Source: Flavobacteriales bacterium
GTDB taxonomy: Bacteria; Bacteroidota; Bacteroidia; Flavobacteriales_F; PHOS-HE28
DNA: 48,377 nucleotides
Assembly (NCBI GenBank): GCA_019912395.1
Contig: JAIOIH010000068.1
Span: 1-48,377, forward strand
Direction of reading: 5' to 3'
Shown here: positions 24,021 through 31,930 of the stretch, one piece after another
Position numbering within the stretch: the first letter of the stretch is position 1
How the letters are laid out: each line of letters opens with the position of its first letter
Made by a program: the position numbers and the translations under genes
The notes under the pieces: generated by a model
Told to the model about the DNA's origin: nothing
What the model saw: the letters and a program-made list of their open reading frames with translations, nothing else
The model's database searches: none

Positions 24021-24230
24021 TTAGGCAAATAACGACCGGTCCAATTGGCTTTGCCGGATGATCGACATCAAGGTACCGATGCGCAGTTCCTTGTGGTCCG
24101 GAACGGGAACAGTGATCGTGGAGTCCGGCACTTGCTTCTGCATGATGACGTGGCTCCCTCGCTGCCGCACCTGCACAAAGCCGTGCTTCTTCAGGATGGC
24201 GCAAACCTCTTTGCCACTGAGCGTGCGCAT
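24021..24230 (-). CDS. HicA-family mRNA interferase toxin (copy 2)
   Basis: A 69-residue HicA identical in layout to copy 1 (4190-4399), differing at a few residues (for example FVQVRQRGSHVIM and ELRIGTLM). The catalytic GSH His is kept. The ATG at 24230 lies one base after the hicB stop; an in-frame ATG at 24251 would overlap hicB and is not conserved in copy 1. Both copies look functional, so cross-neutralisation between the two pairs is likely. Confidence 0.9.
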   Translation of the reverse strand: MRTLSGKEVCAILKKHGFVQVRQRGSHVIMQKQVPDSTITVPVPDHKELRIGTLMSIIRQSQLDRSLFA

Positions 24231-24231
24231 G

Positions 24232-24456
24232 TCACACAGCGATCCGGACACGGGTTACCAGCACCTCATCATGCAGCCGTTCGCGCTGCTCAGTCGGTGA
24301 CGCCGTTTCGAAGAACAGCTCCAGTGCCTCCACCAGGTTGGCGCGTGCTTCCTCAATGGTATCGCCCTGGCTGGCAACGTCCAGTTCGGGGCATAGGCTC
24401 ACGTATCCGTTGCCTTCCCTTTCGATAATGGCCGTTAACTCCCGTGTGGTCTTCAT
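24232..24456 (-). CDS. HicB-family antitoxin (copy 2)
   Basis: A 74-residue HicB, nearly identical to copy 1 (differences at EGNGY and ASPTEQ). The start MKTTREL at 24456 is used, as in copy 1. It lies behind its own TATCTTTG box and a nuclease 5' scar. The high identity of the two pairs (about 90% at DNA level across the whole 590-bp block, with many third-position changes) points to a duplication that is not recent. Confidence 0.9.
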   Translation of the reverse strand: MKTTRELTAIIEREGNGYVSLCPELDVASQGDTIEEARANLVEALELFFETASPTEQRERLHDEVLVTRVRIAV

Positions 24457-24473
24457 CCGTTGGTGGTGTTGTT

Positions 24474-24481
24474 CAAAGATA
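24474..24481 (-). promoter_or_regulatory. Candidate -7 box for hicBA copy 2
   Basis: TATCTTTG on the minus strand, 17 nt before the hicB ATG, identical in sequence and spacing to the box at 4643-4650. An exact TAnnTTTG match. Confidence 0.5.
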
Positions 24482-24529
24482 GGCCACACGGCCTTTGATG
24501 GCGTTCTGGGAGAAGGTGGATAGGGGCAT
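24482..24529 (-). pseudogene. 5' scar of the nuclease gene upstream of hicBA copy 2
   Basis: Encodes MPLSTFSQNAIKGRVA then YL and stop, 16 codons matching the nuclease start at 4177 with one change, followed by the same TATCTTTGA junction as in copy 1. hicBA copy 2 is therefore flanked on both sides by this gene start. Confidence 0.8.
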
Positions 24530-24632
24530 GTGTCAGCGGTGAGGGTTGGTCTTCAGGTCGAGTTTCTTGATACGCGAGGCAATGGCACTATGACATGCAC
24601 GCAAAGTGAAGCTGCGCAGGTATAAACGACAT

Positions 24633-25556
24633 CTACAAGTTCGACGGCTCGCTCTCGTATCGATCCAGGAATTCCTTGAACGTCTTTGCGTATTCAACGA
24701 ACTTCAGGTCATGTTCCAAGGCCCATGCTCTTGCCTCTGTTACATCGGGACTTACCCAGCACAACTCACCTTTGAAGTTGGCTATCGGATCCCAGATGTG
24801 CGTGTCATGTGTGACGAGCCGTGTTCCAATGACGAACAGCTTTTCGGAGTTGTTCAGGGTTGTTGCCCAGAATTCCTGCATCTGCGTGAGTAAGGTGGGA
24901 CAATCGCGCACCGGCTTGTCCTTATGATACATGGCCATTAATGGCACTAGCGTTTGCCGATCATGCAAGAAGTGATGCGCATCGGCAACGGATAAGCTCC
25001 TTACCCGAGTCCCGCCTACCCCACCGACTATTACTCCGGGCTCTGATGAAGGCGGCACGACGAGGGTTATGTTCGTAATAGTAGCTTCTCCAAGATCGGG
25101 AACAATATTGCAGGACCCATGAAGCTTGAATACAGGCAGCGTGCCCCGCTCCTTCGGTTCCGGGGGATGTTGGTAGCGCAGACCTAGCATTTCAATGCTA
25201 TGCTCTATAAGCAAGTCATAGTTGAGCGTTGCGATGTTAACAGCTACCGGCTTCCTCAGCATTATGCGAAGGAATTGAACGTAGTAATTCGAACGGCGTG
25301 GCTTGAACTGGAGGAAGTACTTCGCCATATCCTGAAGAAAGGATTGAACCAATATGCCCTGCTTCTGACACAGTGCATCCATTCCCGTTTCAAAATCCTG
25401 CTCAAACAGAGTTTGAATTTCAGGTTGAATATGGTCCTTACATCGGAGTACTTCCCTCAGCTCCGCGAAGAGGGCATTTCCAAGTGGAGGCGACTTGGGG
25501 GCACACCCTCCGCTAAAGGCACTGGCCCCTGCTCCGAAAAGGAAATGATGCTTCAT
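24633..25556 (-). CDS. SIR2-like NAD-binding/NADase defence protein
   Basis: A 307-residue SIR2-type Rossmann protein: FLFGAGASAFSGG (5-17), IATLNYDLL (108-116), FKLHGSCN (143-150), then VIGTRLVTHDTHIWDPI in the C-terminal strand. Defence SIR2 proteins deplete NAD+ on infection and stop growth. There is no extra sensor domain, so activation probably comes from a partner. The ATG lies one base after the Res2 stop, the tightest link in the operon, which suggests that SIR2 acts as back-up when restriction fails or is blocked. Position matches the Mrr-unknown pair in operon 1. Confidence 0.85.
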   Translation of the reverse strand: MKHHFLFGAGASAFSGGCAPKSPPLGNALFAELREVLRCKDHIQPEIQTLFEQDFETGMDALCQKQGILVQSFLQDMAKYFLQFKPRRSNYYVQFLRIMLRKPVAVNIATLNYDLLIEHSIEMLGLRYQHPPEPKERGTLPVFKLHGSCNIVPDLGEATITNITLVVPPSSEPGVIVGGVGGTRVRSLSVADAHHFLHDRQTLVPLMAMYHKDKPVRDCPTLLTQMQEFWATTLNNSEKLFVIGTRLVTHDTHIWDPIANFKGELCWVSPDVTEARAWALEHDLKFVEYAKTFKEFLDRYESEPSNL

Positions 25557-25557
25557 C

Positions 25558-28500
25558 CTACGAAAAGCTCTTGCCCTCCTTCAAGCCGTATTCCTCCACC
25601 CCCGCCATTTCGCTCACCTCGATCAGTTCCGTGCCGATGGCCTTGAAGTGTTGCTTTCCGCAATCGATCTTCCCTCTCTCCTTAGGGCGCATATCGAACA
25701 GCCCCGTGCCACCCTTAGTCTCCACCACGAAGAAGAGCTTCTCTTCGTTGTTGTTCTTCCAGAGCACCGCCCAATCCGGATTGTAGGTGCCGAGGGGTGT
25801 GTCGATCTTGAACCAGTTCGGAAGCTTGGTGTACACCGAGATGTTGGCACTCTTCTCGAACTCCAGCGCTAACCGGGACTCAACAGCGGAATCATAGATG
25901 ACGTGCTCCAGTGGTGACTTCTTGCTCTCTTGCAGGTTGCTCTTCAGGTAGCCGAAGAGCTCTTCGTTCTTGAAGAGTTCCTGGCTGTAGTATTCCGCGT
26001 CGCCGATCTTCTTGTACTGGATGCCATCCACGATGTGCAAGCGCATCTGCTCGTTGATGATGTCGATGCAGCCCTCTATGAACTTCTGTGGATTGACCCT
26101 GAAGTAACCCAGCTTGTTCGTGCCGGTGAGGATCTTCACGATGGACCTTCGGGTGAGTTGGGTCTCGTTCTGGATGTAGGTCACGATGTCCGGCAGCGCT
26201 TCCACTTCTTCATCCAACGCGGCTACGTATGTGCCCTGCTCTTCGGCCACCAAGCCGCCGATGGTCATGCCGATGTCCACCTTGGTGTAGATCAACTTAC
26301 CGCGGCTGACGCGCAGGCGGTCATCCAGTGCACGGGTACACTCCTTCACGAGTTTATCCGAGTCGAAGGCTACGCTGAAGGTGGTCTTGTACTTCACGCG
26401 CTCCCACAACTCGCGGAACTCCGGGCTTGCCAATACCTGCTTGTTCAGCTGCACGCGCTTCCTATCGCCTTGGTCCTTGATCTCCAGCTTGCCCGCAGCA
26501 TCCTTCAGCTTGGAAAGCAATTGGTGGTACACGTGCAGGTCTTCGGTGAATTCCTCGGGCAAACTCAGTTGGTCCTCTTTCAGATCCGTGCGCAGAAGGT
26601 CTTGCACCTTTCCTTGTGCATTGATGTAGCCCTTCTGGATGAGGTAGCCGAACAAGGCTTCGGAGCGTGCTTGGCCCAAGTAGTTGATGTCGTCGCCATC
26701 GATGGCAAGGACCACATTGTTGAAGCTGTGCGACTCCAAGCGACCGAAGACGATACCCGTTTCCTTCTCGATCTCCTTTTGCAGGTTCTTCACGAAGTCC
26801 ACGTAGCTCTCAGTGGCCATCACCGTGAGGATGTTGGTCTCTTGTCCATGGACGCGATCCCCGTGCTGGTCCACGCACAAGCGCAAGCCACGACCGATTT
26901 CCTGCCTGCGTCCCACATCGGAATTGCCCGCATCCTTCAGCGTGCATATCTGGAACACGTTCGGGTTGTCCCAGCCTTCGCGCAAGGCGCTGTGCGAAAA
27001 AATGAAGCGCAGCTTGCTGTCGAAGCTCAGCAGCTTCTCCTTGTCGCGCATGATCAGGCTGTAGGTGTCCTCATCCACTGCCGTGGAACCGCTGGTGTCC
27101 CTGTAAGCCTCGAACTTGTCTTTCTTGTTGCTTGCCTTGCTCACCTTGTCGATGGAGAAGTAGCCATCGTGTACTTCGTGCGCCGCGACATCGGCATCCT
27201 TGATCTCGCCGAAGAGGCTCACGTATTTCGGTAAGCGCATAAAACGCTTGTACTCCCTCTCGAAGATGTCGGCATAAGGCCCGTTTGCCTTGTTGCCCTC
27301 TTCGTCGTACTGCCGGTAGTTGGCCACCTTGTCGATGAAGAACAGGCTGAGGACCTTGATGCCTTGCGGGTTGTAAACCAGTTCCTTGTCCAAATGCTCT
27401 TCGATGGTCTTGCGGATCAGCGCAGTGCGCACTTGGCTATCGTCCACATCGCCGATGGCCGCGCCCAACTTGATCACTTCATCCCGACCGGTGAAGCTGA
27501 TGTACTCTTCGCCGGGTACCGCATGGATATCCTCGATGATGAAGCCCTTGTATTCATGCCGATCGGTGCGCTCTTCCAAGTCACCGTTGATGCCCTTGCT
27601 CACGGTGATCTTCTTGCGCTTCACTTCGCCGTTCTCGAAGACGGCCAGTTCCAGCTGCGCGGTGGGCATACCCTGCCTCAGGTTCACCTTGAGCAACTTG
27701 ATGTAGGCCTGGTTGTTCACGCCTTGCGCAGTGACCGAGCCCACCTCGATCTGCTTCACCAGCTTCTGCTCGTAGGCATCCACGGCGTTCAGCTTGTACA
27801 TCAGGTTCACGATCTCCTTGTGTGTGGCCGAATAGCGGATCACGGCCATGGGGTTCAGGCCCTTCACGGCTTTCTTGGCAAGTTCCGTGTTCATGGCCCG
27901 CTGGGGTTCGTCCACGAAGACGATCGGCGAGGTGTTGGCGATCAGGTCCAAGGGCTTGTAGCCCAAGCTGTCGTTGTAGCGGTGGATGATGTTGGCCTTC
28001 TTCTTTTCATCCAAGGGGTTCTCAAAGCTCTTGCGGAAGGCATCGATGTTGATCACCATGATCTCCAAGCCCGCGTTGGTGGCGAAATTGCTGACGTCCG
28101 ACAAGTTGGAACTGTCGTACACGAAGTAGTGGTAGTTGATGTTGTCGTACAGTTCCTTGAAGTGCGACTCCGTGATCTGCAAGGATTTGTACACGCCTTC
28201 CTTGATGGGAATGGACGGCACTACGATGATGTGCTTGCTGAAGCCGTAGCGCGTGTACAGTTCCATGATGGTGCGCAGGTAGACGTAGGTCTTGCCCGTG
28301 CCGGTCTCCATCTCCACCGTAAAGTCCAGCGCCTTACGGTCCACCTCATTGCTGGCCGACGGCTTCAGCCCATTGGCCAATTGAATGTGCTGCACGCTCT
28401 CCAACAACTTGCGTTCACCAAGCAGCAGGCGGTTGCCATAACCCGTTTCGGTGAATTCCATGGCGCGTGACTTCGCCAGGAACTCCGGTGAGTACACCGT

Positions 28501-28599
28501 GAAGTTGCTCTCGCACTTCTCCTGCCCTTGGAAGATGTCCACAATGCTGCGGATGGCCGCGGCCTGGTGCGGAAGGGCGCTTTCGAATTGGATCTTCAT
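25558..28599 (-). CDS. Type III restriction endonuclease subunit Res (system 2)
   Basis: A 1013-residue Res: METGTGKT (97-104), VFVDEPQ (227-233, DEPQ in Walker B), RYSATH (255-260), SALREGWDNPNVFQICTL (537-554), QEIGRGLRL (566-574), and a C-terminal nuclease with NPDWAVL (PD 941-942) and VVETKG (E960/K962). It is homologous to Res1 over its length but clearly diverged. Its first 15 codons have a diverged duplicate at 30588-30632, on the far side of the AlbA_2 gene. It is separated from AlbA_2 by 249 bp, the largest gap inside operon 2, and may have its own promoter there. It works with Mod2. Confidence 0.92.
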   Translation of the reverse strand: MKIQFESALPHQAAAIRSIVDIFQGQEKCESNFTVYSPEFLAKSRAMEFTETGYGNRLLLGERKLLESVQHIQLANGLKPSASNEVDRKALDFTVEMETGTGKTYVYLRTIMELYTRYGFSKHIIVVPSIPIKEGVYKSLQITESHFKELYDNINYHYFVYDSSNLSDVSNFATNAGLEIMVINIDAFRKSFENPLDEKKKANIIHRYNDSLGYKPLDLIANTSPIVFVDEPQRAMNTELAKKAVKGLNPMAVIRYSATHKEIVNLMYKLNAVDAYEQKLVKQIEVGSVTAQGVNNQAYIKLLKVNLRQGMPTAQLELAVFENGEVKRKKITVSKGINGDLEERTDRHEYKGFIIEDIHAVPGEEYISFTGRDEVIKLGAAIGDVDDSQVRTALIRKTIEEHLDKELVYNPQGIKVLSLFFIDKVANYRQYDEEGNKANGPYADIFEREYKRFMRLPKYVSLFGEIKDADVAAHEVHDGYFSIDKVSKASNKKDKFEAYRDTSGSTAVDEDTYSLIMRDKEKLLSFDSKLRFIFSHSALREGWDNPNVFQICTLKDAGNSDVGRRQEIGRGLRLCVDQHGDRVHGQETNILTVMATESYVDFVKNLQKEIEKETGIVFGRLESHSFNNVVLAIDGDDINYLGQARSEALFGYLIQKGYINAQGKVQDLLRTDLKEDQLSLPEEFTEDLHVYHQLLSKLKDAAGKLEIKDQGDRKRVQLNKQVLASPEFRELWERVKYKTTFSVAFDSDKLVKECTRALDDRLRVSRGKLIYTKVDIGMTIGGLVAEEQGTYVAALDEEVEALPDIVTYIQNETQLTRRSIVKILTGTNKLGYFRVNPQKFIEGCIDIINEQMRLHIVDGIQYKKIGDAEYYSQELFKNEELFGYLKSNLQESKKSPLEHVIYDSAVESRLALEFEKSANISVYTKLPNWFKIDTPLGTYNPDWAVLWKNNNEEKLFFVVETKGGTGLFDMRPKERGKIDCGKQHFKAIGTELIEVSEMAGVEEYGLKEGKSFS

Positions 28600-28848
28600 G
28601 GCTCAACTACGGGTCTGGTTGCGAACGGTTCACCGAGACCGCCCCGAGCGGTTGTTCGAGGTAACCGCAAGGAAGGCAAGCGGTGAACGATCGTGGCATT
28701 ATCCTCTATTCCGGTTGTCATTATCGGCAGGTGTCCGGCCCTACGGACAGAGGTCGCAATGCCTTGATGATCAAGTGATCGAGCCTTTCTTATACGATCT
28801 CGGTTTATGACCTTCTGAGTTATGACCATGTCATTATTCCGTTCATAA
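28600..28848 (-). promoter_or_regulatory. Intercistronic region before res2, possible internal promoter
   Basis: This is the only gap over 200 bp inside operon 2. It is more AT-rich than its surroundings and holds the near-perfect palindrome CTTGATGATCAAG (28763-28775), followed by GTGATCGAGCC. No exact TAnnTTTG box was found. ORFs across it are arginine-rich and unconvincing. A repressor site or internal promoter for res2-SIR2 is possible. Confidence 0.3.
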
Positions 28849-30552
28849 CTATGACTTAACCGACTGACTGCCAGGCAAATGATAATACCGCCCCCGTTTT
28901 TCGCCTTTGGGAACAAGTTTGCCCTTGGAAACCAAGGACCTAAGTAATGCAGTGGCATTTCTGGCGGCAAGGCCAGTAAGCTCCATGGCCTTTTCGCGCC
29001 GAACACGGCCATGCTTGGCCACATGGTCCATAACGGCCTTTTCCTGCGCCTTTGTGTCCAAGCCCTTCAGGCGGGCATGGGCCAGGGGCTTGCCCAGTTG
29101 GCGGTAAACCGCGGCCGTGAATTGGAACACCCGGCCTTGTTTATCTTCTCGCGGCTCTACAAGCCCTTCTTCCACCAGGCGTTCCAAAATGGCACTTGCT
29201 TCCGGGGTTCCTGCGTGCATGTCCTCCGCCAAGCTCGCCGCCGAAAGTTGCCGTTGATGAAAGAGCCGGTTCAGCCCGATCATTTCACCGATCGTGAGCG
29301 GCTTCCCTGTGCTCCGCTCGCGCTGAAAGATGAAGGATGCGAATTCTTGACTTTCACTGCCACCTTGGATGATCAGCCGGACCGCCGTGTCATCGCTGCG
29401 TGAATAGTCCGGAACGGGGCGGCCATAGCGCACTTGTCCGTCATAGACCTTGTCCACTCCACGGCCGGTCTGTTCCACAAGGCCAAGCCGTTTACCGGCT
29501 TCGTACAGTCGCCGGTTGCGGGGCTTGGGCTCATGGGTGAGCAGGTTGCGCACATTCACACCTTCGGGGAAACCGCCCGGGCTGGTGATGAACAAATGAT
29601 CAGGATGCCATTGTACATAAACGCATTCATTCCGGCGGTAATCGCGGTGAAAGAGCGCATTCAATAGCGCCTCGCGGAAGGCGGGGAACGAATAGTCCGG
29701 TATCGGCATCCGCACCATGCCCACCTGTACTTCCTTCTCTTGGCTCCGAGCTTTGAAGCGTTGCTCGAAAAGGTCCGCAAGCTCCACCAAGGGCTTACGG
29801 AAGAAGTCGTTCATGCGGACCTCTCCTCCCGGGTCCAACACTTGGAAGGCCGCTTCGTGCGTTGGGATGTGTTTCCGCAGGGCTTCTTCGCGCCCCAACA
29901 ACAATAGCCCGGTAAGCGTGGGCACCAGTTGGTCGTCCACGGTTTCCAGTGCACCTATGGCCTTGGCCAATTCCTCGTCGCCGAGGGAAAGCAGCGTCTT
30001 GTCGCCGGTGCGTGCCGAAATGGTATTGCGTGCACGTTCGAATTGCAGGGGATCCAAGTCAATGAACTTGGCTTGCGTACATGGCATTGCACTCATGTCC
30101 TCCGCGCCCAAGCGCAAGCCGCTGCCACCATGTTCATGAGGGTAAAAGGGGACGCATGCCGGGCCGTGGTTCTCCATGACGCGCCGTTGGCAAGTGCCAT
30201 CCGTGTGGCTCGTGGTGCTCTGCCCTTTAGGGACACGCACCTCCAACACCGCCCCGTTCGCCGTGGAATGCTCCAACACCACTACATCCAAGGGTGGCAC
30301 GGTGCTGTTGCGCACCAAGGCGCTCAGCTTAGCCGGGTCCGTAATGGTTCCATGCCGTGGCTTCGCACCGGTGATCGTGCCATCATCCTCCACACCGATC
30401 AACAGGCTGCCCGCTGTGGTATTCGCCATGCACATACATGCCAAAGCCAGTTCGCGGTCGCTCAGCGGCTTCTTGGACTCTCCCTTGAATTCCAAGGTCA
30501 AGGTCTCGCCACCGGCGATCAAGGCCATTAGTTCCAGTTCGTTCATTCCCAT
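28849..30552 (-). CDS. AlbA_2 (Schlafen-type) protein with RecG-like C-terminal region (operon 2)
   Basis: A 567-residue protein. AlbA_2 domain: LTLEFKGES (18-26) and ACMCMANTTAGSLLIGVEDDG (38-58). ATP-binding module: FREALLNALFHRDY (292-305) and VEQTGRGVDKVY (359-370). The C-terminal 150 residues carry two winged-helix-like segments (LERLVEEGLVEPREDKQGR and LLRSLVSKGKLVPKGEKRG). It is longer than, and only distantly similar to, the operon 1 AlbA_2 protein, yet has the same slot between Mod and Res. Its start ATG overlaps the end of a res 5' fragment, a sign that it was spliced in at the res start. Confidence 0.85.
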   Translation of the reverse strand: MGMNELELMALIAGGETLTLEFKGESKKPLSDRELALACMCMANTTAGSLLIGVEDDGTITGAKPRHGTITDPAKLSALVRNSTVPPLDVVVLEHSTANGAVLEVRVPKGQSTTSHTDGTCQRRVMENHGPACVPFYPHEHGGSGLRLGAEDMSAMPCTQAKFIDLDPLQFERARNTISARTGDKTLLSLGDEELAKAIGALETVDDQLVPTLTGLLLLGREEALRKHIPTHEAAFQVLDPGGEVRMNDFFRKPLVELADLFEQRFKARSQEKEVQVGMVRMPIPDYSFPAFREALLNALFHRDYRRNECVYVQWHPDHLFITSPGGFPEGVNVRNLLTHEPKPRNRRLYEAGKRLGLVEQTGRGVDKVYDGQVRYGRPVPDYSRSDDTAVRLIIQGGSESQEFASFIFQRERSTGKPLTIGEMIGLNRLFHQRQLSAASLAEDMHAGTPEASAILERLVEEGLVEPREDKQGRVFQFTAAVYRQLGKPLAHARLKGLDTKAQEKAVMDHVAKHGRVRREKAMELTGLAARNATALLRSLVSKGKLVPKGEKRGRYYHLPGSQSVKS

Positions 30553-30632
30553 GCCAAAGTATAGCTGTCTTGCAATTTCCAGCTGTTGGCCGCAGCTTGG
30601 TGGGGTAGAGAGCTTTCAAATTGGATCTTCAT
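30543..30632 (-). pseudogene. 5' scar of a res gene upstream of the AlbA_2 gene
   Basis: The minus-strand ORF begins MKIQFESSLPHQAAA (30588-30632), matching the Res2 start MKIQFESALPHQAAA at 28599 with one residue change and several silent changes, then diverges and stops at 30543 inside the AlbA_2 start. The PLD gene ends 21 bp upstream. Originally a res gene must have followed PLD directly here. Confidence 0.8.
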
Positions 30633-30653
30633 TATTTATTGCTTCTCGATGTT

Positions 30654-31928
30654 CTACTTCGGCAGCCTATGTAGCATCATGTCATAGATCGGATACACCC
30701 CCTCGAACTCGTTCATTACGGTGTTCACGATGCTGGAATCTGAAAGCCGAGGGTCACCCGGTTGCATCTCCATGCCTATAATGAAGTAGTACTTGTTGTC
30801 CGCTGTCAACAGATGGTCCCGTAGTGCAGTCTCAGTGTTGAATTCCCGGATATCCTTGTACGTGTTGTTAAGGCCGATGAAATAGTGCTCTGGCAACGCT
30901 TGGACCAATGTGAACAAGCGACTCACGTATTGCGGGTCATTCGTGAGCTTGTCTTTGATGTGCTGCCGGTCGTAGGGACTTCCATTGTCCTTACTGACGC
31001 GCAGCCAGATGCCTACGTTCGTTCCATGCACGATCACTTGCAGCCTCATGAAGTCCAATGGTGTGGAGTCCGCACCATACCTCTTCAAGACTGCCTTACC
31101 ACGCCCGTAGTGCAGCCAGATCCCATCGAGTCGGTTGGATGTGTACTGCCCATGGACTGCGGATGACACGATATCATCTGGGACATAATGGTCATGGAGG
31201 TCCCAGCCTTTTCGCTTGATCTGCGGTAACAGCAGGTCGTTCAGTCGGTACAACTGGTTCCGAACAGCAACACGTTCGGCATTGACTGCCGGTGTTTCCA
31301 TCCATGGTTTGCGACCCGTAAAGGCCTCAAAATGTTCCCGCTTGAAGTACTGCCCAGTGAAGTCGATCCTATTGAGGTCAATTCCACCCGCTCCCTCTTC
31401 AACTAGTAGGCTCTCAGTCTCCTCGCGCTCTTCCTGCCGCCGTTTATTGCGAGCGCGAACCAATTGTTCGTACGCCTCTAGAAACTCTTCATCCACAGCC
31501 TTGCCGTGCTTGTGCCATGTTTCAATTGTTGCCACCAACTTATTGCACAACTCCAGTTCTTCGGTGCGCAAAGCGATCTCTACGTTATTCTCAAACCCGC
31601 CATTCGTGCAATTGCCGGAGCCTACATAACCCACGTACTTCTCGCCTGTGCGGATCACATACACTTTGGGATGGAAAGTCCTGCCTTGCTTGTAGTTGTA
31701 CCTGCCCGCTATCCGGTTTCCATCCTCTTCCATGAATGTCCGCAATACATTCGGTGAAGTGGCGAGATCCACGCCAACAACCCAATGCTGCTTTGCACTT
31801 GGGTCGATGTGCCTCTGCACCAACTGAAAGCCCGCATCCGAGGCCAATGCCACAGCGACCCACAGTTCATCGCAACCGCGCAGATCGTTCGGCAGGCTAT
31901 TCGCCAATTTGAGTTGGTGACGTTCCAT
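30654..31928 (-). CDS. Phospholipase-D-like (HKD) nuclease
   Basis: A 424-residue protein with one HKD-type half: TFHPKVYVI (84-92) and VGSGNCTNGGFENNVEIAL (102-120), giving H86, K88 and the downstream N/E set. Single-HKD proteins such as Nuc or BfiI dimerise to form one active site, so nuclease activity on DNA is plausible. The C-terminal 280 residues are unassigned. The ATG at 31928 is preferred to an upstream TTG at 31934; the Mod2 stop overlaps within three bases. A PLD nuclease between Mod and Res is unusual for type III systems. Confidence 0.8.
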   Translation of the reverse strand: MERHQLKLANSLPNDLRGCDELWVAVALASDAGFQLVQRHIDPSAKQHWVVGVDLATSPNVLRTFMEEDGNRIAGRYNYKQGRTFHPKVYVIRTGEKYVGYVGSGNCTNGGFENNVEIALRTEELELCNKLVATIETWHKHGKAVDEEFLEAYEQLVRARNKRRQEEREETESLLVEEGAGGIDLNRIDFTGQYFKREHFEAFTGRKPWMETPAVNAERVAVRNQLYRLNDLLLPQIKRKGWDLHDHYVPDDIVSSAVHGQYTSNRLDGIWLHYGRGKAVLKRYGADSTPLDFMRLQVIVHGTNVGIWLRVSKDNGSPYDRQHIKDKLTNDPQYVSRLFTLVQALPEHYFIGLNNTYKDIREFNTETALRDHLLTADNKYYFIIGMEMQPGDPRLSDSSIVNTVMNEFEGVYPIYDMMLHRLPK

Positions 31929-31930
31929 CC

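Noticed and set aside
28596-29024. Small arginine-rich gene in the gap before res2
   Set aside because: Overlaps the AlbA_2 C-terminus antisense-free but has random composition and no conserved start; kept only as regulatory spacer.
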